Assembly (NCBI GenBank): GCA_026724425.1
Contig: JAIUCV010000101.1
Coordinates: 248,001 to 312,000, forward strand
Direction of reading: 5' to 3'
Length of the DNA: 64,000 bases
Source of the DNA: Erythrophleum ivorense
Taxonomy: Eukaryota; Streptophyta; Magnoliopsida; Fabales; Fabaceae
In this document: positions 1-11,015 of the stretch, in pieces
Layout: every line of letters begins with the position of its first letter
How positions within the stretch are numbered: position 1 is the first letter of the stretch
The notes under the pieces: generated by a model
The model's input: only the letters and a program-made list of their open reading frames with translations
What the model was told of the DNA's origin: nothing
Databases searched by the model: none
Position numbers and translations under genes: made by a program

Positions 1-668
1 CTAGTAGTCGATTATAGTTATCTGGTTGTTGCTCTTTGTATTCAAATTTTAAAAACAAAGTCATATTAGTAGTGGTCACGTACGGGATATGGAAATATTT
101 CTACCCAGCTTATTATCTGGAGGCTCTTTTAATGTTCAAAACGACAACTCAATTCTGTGTTTGGTTCAAGAGTCGGAACCATATTCTGTGTTTGGGACAA
201 AGGCACAACAAAAATATACATTCTTTGAGTCAATGTTAAACCATGTCACAACTCTATAGTCTATAACCATATTAAAAAAAAAAAAAAAAAATTGGTCACG
301 ACGAAGGAGAAGGGAGAGGATACGAAACAATCCGAATATGTAAATCGGAGGTTGAATAATATATTAAAAAGAACAAATCAGCGATCACCTCTAGTTTCAT
401 ACTGTTCCCGTGTTGTGTCTGTGCGCTTTAGAAATCACATTTCTTCCCAACTTTTTTCCTGTTTTGTCTTTTCTTCGTTTTCATTCTTTAAAGGAAGGCC
501 ACCAAATAAACAAACCAATCTCTTCTTTCTTTTTTCTTCTTTCTTCTTCCTCAACTTTATTCTTTCCCTCTCTTTACTCTGATCCGATCTGTTTCCTCCC
601 TCATTTTTCCGACATTTGCCACCGTCGATTCACCGAGATCTGATCGTCGGTTCTGAGAGAATTGAGAG
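1..668. other. Upstream region and 5' UTR of MNS2
   Basis: No gene is seen here. The stretch holds a poly-A run near 271-290, a CT-rich leader at about 520-600 that fits a transcribed 5' UTR of the mannosidase gene, and a partial copy of that gene's first exon (listed separately). Short ORFs in this interval have no recognisable protein features. Confidence 0.5.
66..120 (+). repeat. Partial duplicate of MNS2 exon 1
   Basis: About 52 bases repeat the sequence at 688-738 inside MNS2 exon 1, with a 3-base insertion (tac after the shared GTGGTCAC) and two or three substitutions. The shared block encodes the [11 protein letters not shown] region. It has no start codon or splice sites of its own, so it is a non-functional fragment about 620 bases upstream of the real exon, in the same orientation. 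Confidence 0.75.
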
Positions 669-3600
669 ATGGCGAGGAGTAAAGTGGTTAGTAGTGGTCA
701 CGGGATATGGAAATATTTCAACCCAGCTTATTATCTCAGAAGGCCGAGGCGTCTGGCTTTCCTCATCATCCTCTTCGTCTCTGTTTCCATGGTGGTCTGG
801 GATCGTCAAACTCTTTCCCGAGATTACGAGGTACTTTTCTTTTGCCTTGTATTGATTCTCGAGCTCTTGAGGAAATTCAATTCAAATCTTCGGATGAAAG
901 TAGATGCATTTTACTTCTATCGTTTGAAACAAGATACATTTTTATTTATATATTCACCAAGGAACTGAGATGTATCTTTTTGTGACATTTCTTGCACTTT
1001 ATGTTATTTCAGTTTGAAGTTTCCAAGTTAAAAGAAGAACTTTTGCGGTTGCAGCAGATGGTATGTTTATCTCTTCTCCCTCTAAGGGAAAAAAAAAAGA
1101 AACTTTTTCTTCCTTTTTGCATCTGCTTGATACACCAACGGTCGTTGTTGATATTAATTGTGACATTATGATGTTTTTTCTGCTAGTTAGAAGAGGTAAA
1201 AATCGTCGCAGAGGATGTATCTGTGAACACTTTGAAGGATGTCCAGGAAGATCCAGTTGATGCGCAGCGGATGCAGAGAGTTAAAGAAGCAATGATTCAT
1301 GCTTGGAGTTCTTATGAAAAGTATGCCTGGGGACAAGATGAGCTTCAGGTAAACTGTATGGTTAGCTGCAATGCTATAAGCTTATGTTAAGTTTCAACAC
1401 TTTTCAGAGACTAGCAATGATTTGCTCAATCATTATGTCTGTGAAGCAATTTCGTTTCTTTTTTTGCATTGACAGCCCCAGACAAAAGATGGCGTTGACA
1501 GTTTTGGTGGCCTCGGAGCAACTATGATAGATGCATTAGATACACTCTATATTATGGGTCTAGATGAGCAGTTTCAGAAAGCCAGAGAGTGAGTATATTT
1601 TTCTTACATTCTTGCCATTTTTCTAGGAAGATTTCTTTTCTGGCATGACTTGTTAAGAACAGGCTCGTCTCATCTTATTGAGGAAAGAATTGGCATGCTA
1701 TTCAAATCCATAGCACTTGAAATCTTAAACCTCTATTAGATAATGAAGAAGTGATTGTCTTTCGTTTGCAGGTGGGTTGCAAGCTCATTAGATTTCGACA
1801 AGGATTATACGGCCAGTATGTTTGAGACAACCATAAGGTTGCATTTAACAGGTTTACCATGTTGTTTTCTTACCTATATAGTAAGAATTAGTCATCTTGT
1901 TTAGGTTATTCGTTGGGTTGCGTTAAGGGAATATGTGGAGTGGAAGTGTTGCAATCTGCGTTTATACATTTTCCTTTTGTTGGCTTTCAGAGTGGTGGGA
2001 GGGCTTCTCAGTGCGTATGATCTTTCCGGTGACAAAATTTTCCTTGAGAAAGCTAAGGATATAGCAGACAGATTATTGCCTGCATGGGACACTAAATCGG
2101 GTATACCATATAATGCCATCAACTTGAGACATGGAAATGCTCATAATCCTTCATGGGCTGGGGTAAGTCCATAATTACTTAATGCTCTATCACCAGAAAC
2201 GAATCGTTCTGCTTTTCACTTTATGTGACAATTAGCCTTATTTTTGTGTCTAAACTGTTTAAGAGTTTTGCTTGTGGAGATCGTGATGAAAGTAAAGCTT
2301 CTTAATCAACCAACTAATCTTATTTCACTAGCAAACTAATGTTTCTAGAATGTGTACCATCTGTAATTGGTTTAGATATATTTACAACTACCTGTGGCCT
2401 ATTGTTTTAGTTGATTGTTTACTTCTTTCTTGTACTAGGCAAACAGTATTCTTGCAGATTCTGGTACTGAACAGCTTGAGTTTATTGCCCTTTCCCAGAG
2501 GACTGGGGACCCAAAATATCAGCAAAAGGTACATTTCTCCGTTAACCTGGAGCACGCTTGACTTGCCACTTAAGAAAGATAGGGATGTGTATAGATTAGT
2601 GTTCGAAAATACATATTTCAGAGTATTTGTTTACGGTCATATCTTATACTATGTGGTATACTGATTTGGTATAGGAGTTGGCAATAGGTGAGGATACATA
2701 TAGTCATAATTTGCAACTCAATGGTTGACCTGTTAGTAACTCGTGTCTCAGGTAGAAAAGGTTATATCAGTACTAAATAAGAACTTCCCTGCCGATGGTT
2801 TACTTCCGATCTATATAAATCCCGATTCACCTGATACTCCATCGTACTCTTCTACCATAACATTTGGTGCCATGGGAGACAGGTATTTTTTTTTTTTTCC
2901 AACTTGATTGCATTTCTGCTCCTCTGAGATCCCTTCTGGTTTCGCTTTGGTTTGATATGTGACTGCTAATGTTTTGCGTACAGCTTTTACGAATATTTGC
3001 TCAAAGTGTGGGTGTTTGGGAGCAAAACTTTAGAAGTGAAACACTATAGGTAAGTTTAACTCTTTTCTACTGATTACTTATATATCTGTTCTGTATGAAT
3101 CTATGTCTTATAAGTGAAACGGAAAATGTAATATTTTGGAACAGTTAAAAGCTAATTGAAATTAACTCAGACATTCTTGATATCAAGCTCTTGTTTTCCT
3201 TGCTGGTCTTGTAGTTTTGATATTTTTGTAGCCAAAAAATAATAATTTGTACTGTTATGGGTTGAAATCTTGGCATCAGGGAGATGTGGGAGAAATCAAT
3301 GAATGGTCTGCTAAGCTTGGTTAAGAAATCAACACCTTCGTCGTTTACATATATCTGTGAGAAGAATGGAAATTCTTTGTCCGATAAGGTATCCCCTTCC
3401 GTTCATTGTGAAGATATGCGTTGCCTGACGTTTCCAGTCTCATGTTTCTTTCTCATCTAAATTCAGATGGATGAATTGGCATGCTTTGCTCCTGGAATGT
3501 TGGCTTTAGGAGCATCTGGGTATGATGATCCTGCTGAAGCAAAGAAGTTCCTCACACTTGCTGAAGAGGTAAACCTATGGCTTGAATGACCTTTGGTCAT

Positions 3601-4397
3601 AGCTTCATCAATAGGTGTTTATTTATGCTGTTGGAGCTTTAGCCTTTTTTATTTATTTTTTGTTTGTTATTTTCACACTTATCTGCAGCTTGCATGGACA
3701 TGTTATAACTTTTACCAATCAACACCAACAAAACTGGCTGGGGAGAATTATTTCTTCAACTCTGGGAATGTATGTCATCTTCTTGTCTTTTGGAAATACG
3801 TTGTTTATTTTGGTAACCGTATATTTGTTGTTTAGTAAACAATCCACAAAACATGATGATGATTCAGGACATGAGTGTTGGAACGTCGTGGAACATCTTG
3901 AGACCAGAGACTGTCGAATCACTGTTTTACCTCTGGCGGTTAACTGGCAACAAGACATATCAAGAATGGGGATGGAATATATTTGAAGCTTTTGAGAAGA
4001 ACTCGCGCATAGAGTCTGGATACGTCGGTTTGAAGGATGTAAGCTCTCCTAATTAGATTCACCATGCATAGCATTAGCACTTGGTTATTACTTATAAGTA
4101 TATAATTATTATAGATTCTTATTTTCTTTCAACCATTTCCAGGTTAATACAGGAGTGAAGGACAACAAGATGCAAAGTTTCTTCCTTGCAGAGACGCTCA
4201 AGTATCTCTATCTCCTCTTCTCTCCCACAACGGTCATTCCCTTGGACGAGTGGGTGTTCAACACAGAAGCTCATCCACTTAAGATCGTGCCTTGGAATGA
4301 TAATAAGGAAAAGCTTGATCAATCTAACAGCGTGCAGCTACGCAAACCGGCAATTAGATTACGCCAGAGGCGGTTCGGTCGGATAACAAACAAGTAG
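669..4397 (+). CDS. MNS2: Golgi class I alpha-1,2-mannosidase (GH47)
   Basis: Trims alpha-1,2-linked mannose from Man8/Man9 N-glycans in the Golgi. Fourteen exons keep one frame: 669-830, 1013-1060, 1187-1348, 1476-1588, 1772-1837, 1991-2162, 2439-2528, 2752-2882, 2984-3049, 3280-3388, 3467-3568, 3689-3769, 3868-4038, 4143-4397. They give about 575 residues, the usual plant Golgi length. Residues 1-30 are the short cytosolic tail with the YYLRRPRR motif, 31-43 are a signal anchor (type II topology), a short stem follows, and then the GH47 domain. GH47 landmarks include [37 protein letters not shown] and, near the C-terminus, FNTEAHP, whose Thr is the Ca2+ ligand in the family. The protein matches my memory of Arabidopsis MNS1/MNS2. 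Position beside BBX32 points to MNS2 (At3g21160) rather than MNS1. No defect is seen. Confidence 0.93.
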
Positions 4398-5223
4398 ATG
4401 TCACAATGTCGAATCTTTGGAACCGGCACTGTGATTCAAAGACCCTTTAAATTATGGTCTTTGCTTGATTATTCAACGAATCATTTTTGAAAAAGGATTT
4501 GAAGATAGATACTTGTTGTATTACTTGAGGCAAACTAAACAAAGAAGTTTGTCATAGTTATACCTTTTGTATACTCTTAAAATATAAATTAACTAGTACT
4601 GATTATGTTTTTATTTCAAACATTTGCAATTGAAAATCTCTTGTTATTTCCCTTGCGTTGATTTCAAACGTTTTTCGTATTTGGAAAACTTAACCAACTA
4701 CAGAACAAAGTACGGTATTCGTAAAGAGAAAAAAACAAAATCTAAAAAGTAGAGTAATAATGATAAAAAAGACTAAAATAATGCAAGATTGGAGAAGAAA
4801 TGTAATGGAAGCAACAAAGAAAAAACACAAGTCTCTGAAAAGACTTTGGTGTTGACTAAATCTCCACGTCACACCAAAAGAAGAAGAATGACATGGCGGC
4901 TAGTGAAATGGTTTAAAAATGACCACAGATCTCATCAGCCTCAAAACCTCACGACACGTCCTCTCTCCACTTCTCCAAACACCATTCGTTTTCATTTCCC
5001 AATTTGCAATATTTTAAAATTTCAAGAAATATCTGGCTGATGTAATTTTTCTATGACAAGAAAGAGAAAGAAAAGACGAAAAAAAAAACAATTAAATTTT
5101 TTGGTGTCAACTGTGGAGAAAGGAAATAATAGCCACTACTATCAGCAACCATGGATTCACCATAAAGCTCCACCGTTTTTCTCTCCCTCAATCATAAACT
5201 TCTCTTCCTTATATCTCTCTTCC

Positions 5224-5260
<37 letters not shown>

Positions 5261-5324
5261 TTCATCGCTCTCTCTCATTTCGATCTCAGATCAAAGATCG
5301 ACTTAAATCGCCATTGAAGCGAGG
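4398..5324. other. MNS2-BBX32 intergenic region
   Basis: Holds the MNS2 3' UTR, AT-rich spacer, and a purine-rich then CT-rich leader that should be the BBX32 5' UTR and core promoter. Short ORFs here look like noise. No RNA gene or mobile element is seen. Confidence 0.5.
5224..5260. repeat. (CAT)n microsatellite in BBX32 leader
   Basis: Twelve uninterrupted CAT units about 65 bases before the BBX32 start codon, within the probable 5' UTR. Such repeats vary in length between accessions. Confidence 0.9.
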
Positions 5325-5996
5325 ATGGTGAACTTCTGCGAGCTGTGTGGTGCCGAAGCCGATCTCCACTGCGACGCCGACTCAGCTTACCTATGCCAAT
5401 CCTGCGACGCGAAGTTCCATGCCTCTAATTTCCTCTTTTCCCGGCACGTCCGTCGCATAATCTGCCCTCATTGCAAATCCCTTACCGGAGATTTCGTCTC
5501 CGGTCCTTTTTCGCCTTGGCCTCCGAGAACAAGCTGCTGCTGCTCTGGATCGTTTTCTTCTTCCGCCTCCTCTTGCTGCTCCGAGCTATCGTCGACGACG
5601 AGGAAGACGCGTGTCGTGAACAGAGGGCGAAGGAGTGAAAAAAGAGTCAAGGCCGTTGCGGTTGCGGATGGCGTTTTTGTAAAATGGTGCGATAAATTAG
5701 GATTAGACGGAGATTTGAGAAACGCGGTCGTTTCGTATGCGTCTCTCGCTTTGGCCGCTGTGGAGAAGCAGAGAGCGACGAAGAAGGTGATTTTGGCGGC
5801 GGCGTTTTGGTTCGGCGTTAGGAACTCGCGCAAGAAGATGACGTGGCCGAGTCTAAAGAAGGTGGAAGACGTAACCGGAGTTGCAGCTGGAATGATTATA
5901 GCGGTTGAAAGTAAACTGGCGCGTGCTGTGACGATGCAGCTCAGGCGGTTGCGCGTGGACTCGGAGGAAGGATGGGCCGAAAACGACAGCGTTTGA
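5325..5996 (+). CDS. BBX32: B-box zinc-finger protein, single B-box
   Basis: Single-exon gene of 223 residues. The N-terminal B-box (about residues 5-45) has the zinc ligands C5, C8, H15, C24, C27, H32 and H41. There is no second B-box and no CCT domain, which places it in structure group V. Residues 60-100 are Ser/Cys-rich and low complexity. The C-terminal half (about 115-223) is the conserved region that in BBX32 contacts partners such as BBX21 and EMF1. The sequence agrees closely with my memory of Arabidopsis BBX32 (At3g21150), a repressor of light signalling acting with BBX21/HY5. The start is the first ATG after the (CAT)n leader and begins directly with MVNFCELCG, as in the family. 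The 212-codon ORF on the opposite strand is a composition shadow. Confidence 0.92.
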   Translation: MVNFCELCGAEADLHCDADSAYLCQSCDAKFHASNFLFSRHVRRIICPHCKSLTGDFVSGPFSPWPPRTSCCCSGSFSSSASSCCSELSSTTRKTRVVNRGRRSEKRVKAVAVADGVFVKWCDKLGLDGDLRNAVVSYASLALAAVEKQRATKKVILAAAFWFGVRNSRKKMTWPSLKKVEDVTGVAAGMIIAVESKLARAVTMQLRRLRVDSEEGWAENDSV

Positions 5997-6503
5997 AAAT
6001 TTGACGTGTGTCCTGCGTAGTGTTTAGTGGTCAAGTTGTGTCTTCGACGGTGTTGAATTTTCTTTTCAACGTTTAAAATTTGTTTGAATCGCCTGAGATG
6101 GTACAAATTTCTTTGACTGGGAGACTAAATATTTTGTTTAAAATTGTTAAAACAATAATCGAATTCCGACAAAAAAAAAACACAAATGATTACTGTAGTA
6201 TAAATCAATTATCTTGTTGTGAGATGAGATTTTTGAGTTTCCTATTTTACAAACTAAAAAAATTGTATAGCCGAAAGGTGGAACTTTTCTGGTAAAATTC
6301 AATTAAAAATAAAATCTTAAAAACTAAATAAATCCTTCAATTCCTATCTCTTTACAAAGTAAAATAAAAAGAAAAACCCTTTAAAACCCTATTCTGGAAA
6401 AGTCCTATATAATTCCTAAAATCAAAGCTCCAACTTTTAGTAAAGTCGTCTGACGAATCTGCCTTAGTGAAAGATCGGAACTCTTCAAGCTAAATCATCT
6501 GCC
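5997..6503. other. BBX32-split-barrel gene spacer
   Basis: AT-rich spacer with the BBX32 3' UTR and the leader of the next gene. No gene, RNA gene or repeat is recognised. Confidence 0.5.
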
Positions 6504-8921
6504 ATGGAAGCTCTCTATACTTCATCACACATCTCCAATTTACCGCAGATAAAGCCTCTCCTCAAATCTTCGCAGCCCGCTTCATCCCAGTCTTCGTGTT
6601 GGTTGTGTAAAAATTCGCCAGCCAAACGAATCCCGAAGCTGAGAATCAGGAATGGATCAAGTCATGGGCTTCGGATACAAGCTCTCTTACATAACGAGGC
6701 ACCAAGTGAAGGTGAAGATAGTATGCCTGAAAGTAGTGGCTTTGGCATTTTTCCTGGTGATATCTTCTCTTTATCACAGGTAGGTACTCTTGTTCTCTTG
6801 TCTTGTGATTCATAATATCATCATCATGGATAATTTCGATTAAAGGTTACAACTTTTATTGTGGGTGTGCGTCTCTGTGTGTGAATTATAAGCTAGTTCT
6901 GGACACACTACATTGGCTTTTTGATTCAGAGTTTGTATAGAATCGAACCTTAGATTGGTGCAAAGATGTGTGATTGTAGTAGATAATTCAACGGATAGTT
7001 TCTTTGGCATATAGATTGATTAATAGATTGTTAATGTGATGTGAAGGAAAAGCTGAATGGTGAAACATCTCACAGTGTAATCGATGTGGAGGCATCTCTT
7101 GCACTTCCTCAAGGAGGTGGAGGAAACCGAGCTGGGCTCTTTAGGACTCCAATATCTGGTGGAGTTCAAAATGCAACATCAGCTCATGCTTTACCTCCAC
7201 CTGCTTTAGCTGTACGGAACTTACTGGAACAGGTAAATGGTTTGTTCTTTTATATCGTTCTGTATATAGTTTCCTTTCGCTACATTGAGAAAGATGATAA
7301 GTTTTTTTTTTCATCTGTCTGGTATTGTTTTGTTTTGATGATTCAAGGCCAGGTTTGCTCATCTATGCACAGTGATGTCTAAAATGCACCACCGCAGAGA
7401 AGGGTACCCATTTGGCTCTTTGGTGGATTTTGCTCCTGATCGGATGGGGCGTAAGTCAATTTATCTTTGTTTGTTTGTTGGCTGCTCATATTTCTACTGC
7501 TTGGTTCTTTCTCTGCATACTCAGTATTCGTTTAACTGACTTGCTAGTGGACGATTGGTTCCTAAGTCTTCAACTTCTCCTTTATCTTGTTTTGGGTTTG
7601 TGGGAACGAGAAATCAATATTGTTTCTCTTCTCTTCTTTCCTTGCATCTCATTGTGTTAGGATCTTTCTTAGCTCTAAATAGTATAGAAGGCAATGCTGA
7701 GATAGTACATATTATGTCTTGTGTCTACTGGCTAAGATAATTAGATGCACATTTCTTTAAAGGCTTCTACTTTTTTGTCTCCAGATCCGATATTTTTGTT
7801 TTCACCGTTGGCCATCCATACACGAAATCTCTTAGCTGAACCTAGATGCAGCCTCGTTGTCCAGGTAACATTGGCTTATTGTATTTAAAGTTTAAACTAT
7901 ACAAGCAAAAGGTTTTCCCTTTTTGTCCTGTAACCGGAGATTTGGCTGGCAGATACCTGGATGGAGTGGCTTGTCGAATGCAAGAGTGACGTTATTTGGT
8001 GATGTGTACCCATTATCAGAAGATGAACAGGTTTTTGTCTAACTAGTTGCTATCTTTCTCCTTTTTCATTTTATCTGTTGCCTATACACGAATCTAACCG
8101 GCTAAACCATCTGTATGTCCGAGTAATGGGTCGTAATATCTCTGGTTATGGTTTGGTAGGAGTGGGCTCATAAGCAATATATTGCAAAGCACCAGCACGG
8201 GCCTTCCGAGCAGTGGGGAAACTTTCACTATTTTAGAATGCACAACATAAGGTTTGTTTCCAATCTTGTGCTTCCTAAGATGATTGGTTGTCTTCTATTC
8301 TACTTATCTGCTCTGTACTCAATGTGGCTATTTGGCAGTGATATATATTTCATTGGAGGCTTTGGCACAGTCGCGTGGGTTGATGTCAAAGAGTACGAGG
8401 CTTTACAGCCAGATAAGATAGCTGTTGATGGTGGTGAACAGAACCTCAAGGTGCTTTATTTCAAACCTCTCAGAGACTCTGATAAACTTGACTCTCCATT
8501 TTTTTGTTGTCCTCACGTTAATTGAAGTAGGCTCTTACTTTTTCCGTCTATAACTTATGATAGGAGCTAAATGCCATCTTCTCAAAGCCGCTTAGAGAGC
8601 TACTGTCTGTTGAAACAGAGGTAGATGACGCTGCTCTCATCTCTATAGATAGCAAAGGGATAGATGTACGAGTTCGTCAAGGTGCTCAGGTACAATAACA
8701 TTGTATAAAACGGAGTTGTCTTGTTGATGTTAAGATCCTTCATGATCATGAACAGTGCCTCTCAGCTTCTTGTTTTCTGTTGGTTCAATTGTTTGTTTTG
8801 GCAGTTCAACATACAAAGGCTAGCGTTTGAGGAAGGTCACGGTGTTGAAACGTTAGAAGAAGCTAAATCTGCACTGGGGAAAGTGATAGAGAAGGTGAAG
8901 CTGGACTATTTCCAGAAATGA
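6504..8921 (+). CDS. Plastid FMN-binding split-barrel (PPOX-like) protein
   Basis: Nine exons keep one frame: 6504-6779, 7047-7232, 7348-7450, 7785-7864, 7953-8030, 8160-8251, 8339-8450, 8564-8689, 8805-8921, giving 389 residues. The first 60 residues are Ser/Lys/Arg-rich with few acids, as expected of a chloroplast transit peptide. The middle is the pyridoxamine-phosphate-oxidase-type split barrel: ARFAHLCTVMSKMHHRREGY, then FSPLAIHTRNL and RCSLVVQIPGW. The end (about 310-389) resembles the DUF2470 domain found after such barrels in plant proteins. It matches At3g21140 and its duplicate At1g51560 in memory. Catalysis is unproven for this subfamily, whose members are related to haem-binding HugZ-like proteins rather than true vitamin B6 oxidases. 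Confidence 0.87.
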
Positions 8922-9567
8922 CCAAGATGCTGGAATTTGCAGAAATGACAAGCCGCCTTTTCTCTAGAAGGGGGGGTCTTTAAAATAAGAGTAGGACAAT
9001 TAATAATGTTGTTCAGTTTCTCTTTTTCTCTTTTTTGACTTGGCTAAAGTTTTGTAGTTTCTCTATGTTTTTTTTTTTTCCCACCTTTTGTAGAGGTAAC
9101 AAGATTATAAAACGGATTGTTTTTTTGATTGATGATGGTAAACACGTCAACCTATAAGAAAACTGAAATCTCTTGGGAACATATTAATATTTAATATTAT
9201 AAAGTAGCAAAACGTACATTTTTTTTAATCAAATATCATGAAGATTTTGATCGATAATGCATAAACTAGCTATATATGTATTAAAACTAGCTATATATGG
9301 ATTTTATATATGTATTAATATTTATGATAAATAATATTTTTTTGTTAATAATGTAATTGCAATTATAATGTTCTATTAAAACTCATATTAAACAAAAAAA
9401 AATACTTATAAATTTATTTTAGTTCTTTTTATAATATTTTATCATTTTAGTTTTTTTTTATAATATAGTTTTGAACCACATACTCATATTTTTTTATCAT
9501 TTAAATATAAGAAACTTCTACTTATTTTTAAAGGTTACATGACACGAAGCTATAGGCTATAGTCAGA
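8922..9567. other. AT-rich spacer
   Basis: Holds the 3' UTR of the split-barrel gene and then very AT-rich DNA with long A/T runs. No gene or named repeat is recognised. The last 30 bases share gacacgaagctata with 15382-15395, so shuffled F-box-cluster DNA may begin before the recognisable relic. Confidence 0.5.
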
Positions 9568-9616
9568 GGAAGAGACACAATTACAAAACTCTCTGTTTAA
9601 AAATCAAAACTTATCA
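9568..9616 (-). pseudogene. F-box gene relic, part left of the inserted element
   Basis: This stretch matches 16333-16380 in the F-box pseudogene further right (shared gaagagacacaa and aaaactctctgtt) and is the 3'-ward half of a small relic on the minus strand. The relic is interrupted at base 9616 by the Mutator-like element and resumes after 13132. Only some 160 bases of the gene survive, so it is non-functional. Confidence 0.75.
9608..9616. repeat. Left target-site duplication (AACTTATCA)
   Basis: Nine bases directly before the element. They match the right copy AACTTATTA at 13133-13141 in eight of nine positions. Nine bases is the standard Mutator-superfamily target duplication. Confidence 0.8.
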
Positions 9617-9835
9617 GGGAAATTTACTAAAATAGCATAAATTTGTATGTTTATTAGTAGATGGACACAAAACATTTTAAAATTACTAATTATTTTATTA
9701 TACCTGTATTACCCTTAAATGCTTTGTTAGGGAAAAAAATAATTACAAAATTGCCATTACATTTTTTTCCACGTCATCACAAAATTATTATTATTTACGG
9801 AATTGCCATTGCTATTTCGAAAATCCGTTTCGATA

Positions 9836-10430
9836 AATCTGTTGAATTATTGACGACAGATTTGTTTGTTGTTCGACAGATTTACTTCGGATGGCAGATT
9901 TTTCATTTAGATGACAGATTTACCTTGGGGACGAAGCGGCAGATTTACCTTATGTGACAGTTTTGTTTACTATGCCAGACTTATTTGACAGATTTATGGT
10001 TACTGATGCAACAGAGTTGTTTAGGTCTCCCAGACTTAAATTACGGTGACAGACTTTCCTCACTTATTTGGTTAACCTCCGACAGATTTCCGTAAACATG
10101 AAGTGACAGATTGTTTTTTGAAGTGTTAATGACGACAGACTTATGGTAGATGTAATATAAATCTGTTGCCGCAATGAGTTCAAAGTTTAATCACTGGACA
10201 CGCTTTTACGTATTGACAGACTTTCTTTACATGGTGGCAGTTTTAGTTTTTGAAGCACAAGTCTTTCTTTGATAACAGTCTTTTATAATGTATATTATGT
10301 CAGATTTATCTCTTACTAACATAGATGATCGATCTTCTTCTATTGCAACAGACTTTCCTTGACAGATTTGTGTCTATATTTGGTGACAGATTTACTACGA
10401 CTACTAACTATTTGGTAAAGACAGATTTAT
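9836..10430 (+). repeat. Dispersed GACAGAYTT motif array
   Basis: About 17 plus-strand copies of CAGAYTT, most in the longer form GACAGAYTT, and two minus-strand copies lie within 600 bases, with irregular spacing of 10-60 bases. Variants such as ggcagattt and gccagactt also occur. Uniform-composition chance for the 7-mer on both strands would be about 0.15 copies in this length. Further copies occur in the presumed intron (near 11440) and upstream (near 12430 and 12510) of the DUF1985-like gene. This fits protein-binding sites scattered through the non-coding parts of one element family. Confidence 0.85.
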
Positions 10431-10595
10431 TGGGGTTATATGGCTAATGACCTTTTTAACCTTTTGGGAACGTGAGTTCACCTAGGGTTAGCCGTCAGTT
10501 TTTTTTTCTCCTGTGTGTTACGCACGACAATAACTTCTTCTTCTTTAATCTGATCAAATCTTGTCCTTCTTAGATCTTCACAACAATCATCTACC

Positions 10596-11015
10596 ATGGA
10601 GCAGATAATCCTTGTATGTGGTAAATGGATGTTTAAAAAAAACAGATGGTTGTTTGAGGTCGATCAAAAAAGAGGGTGCAAAATCCTCTCAGAAAATCAT
10701 ACTACACGTTTCGATGATTTCGTTACAATGGTATTGGAGGATTTTAAGGTTGACAGAAGCGTCTACGAGGTGGAATTGAGTTACATGTTCTCGAAGCTGA
10801 TGAGACTAAAATTACCTCAAGATACACCACCTGTGAGTGTAGGAAATTCTCGACAACTCCATGAATTTCTAAGTCAACAGAAAACTGAGCATGCTCGTCT
10901 CTGTGTCGAAATTAAGGAGAAAGTTGTTAAGACAAGGTCGTCATCTCAGAAGCGAAAAAAGGTACATGAGGATCTCGAAGAAAAACCCGCTGATAATTTT
11001 TCTTCATTTCTCTAG
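10596..11015 (+). pseudogene. MuDR-type transposase, N-terminal piece
   Basis: The ORF opens in an ideal context (ccATGG) and encodes 139 residues. Residues 1-105 look like the N-terminal ubiquitin/PB1-like module of plant MULE transposases (LVCGKWMFKKNRWLFEVD and following). After about residue 105 the reading turns Lys-rich and overlaps, antisense, the 3' end of the DUF1985-like gene. No MuDR DNA-binding domain, DDE core or SWIM finger follows. I infer that an internal deletion fused the start of the transposase gene to the convergent gene. A short DNA-binding or decoy product is possible but not shown. Confidence 0.65.

Noticed and set aside
5468..6106. 212-codon ORF antisense to BBX32
   Set aside because: It mirrors the GC-rich coding strand of BBX32, has no protein features and lacks a promoter.
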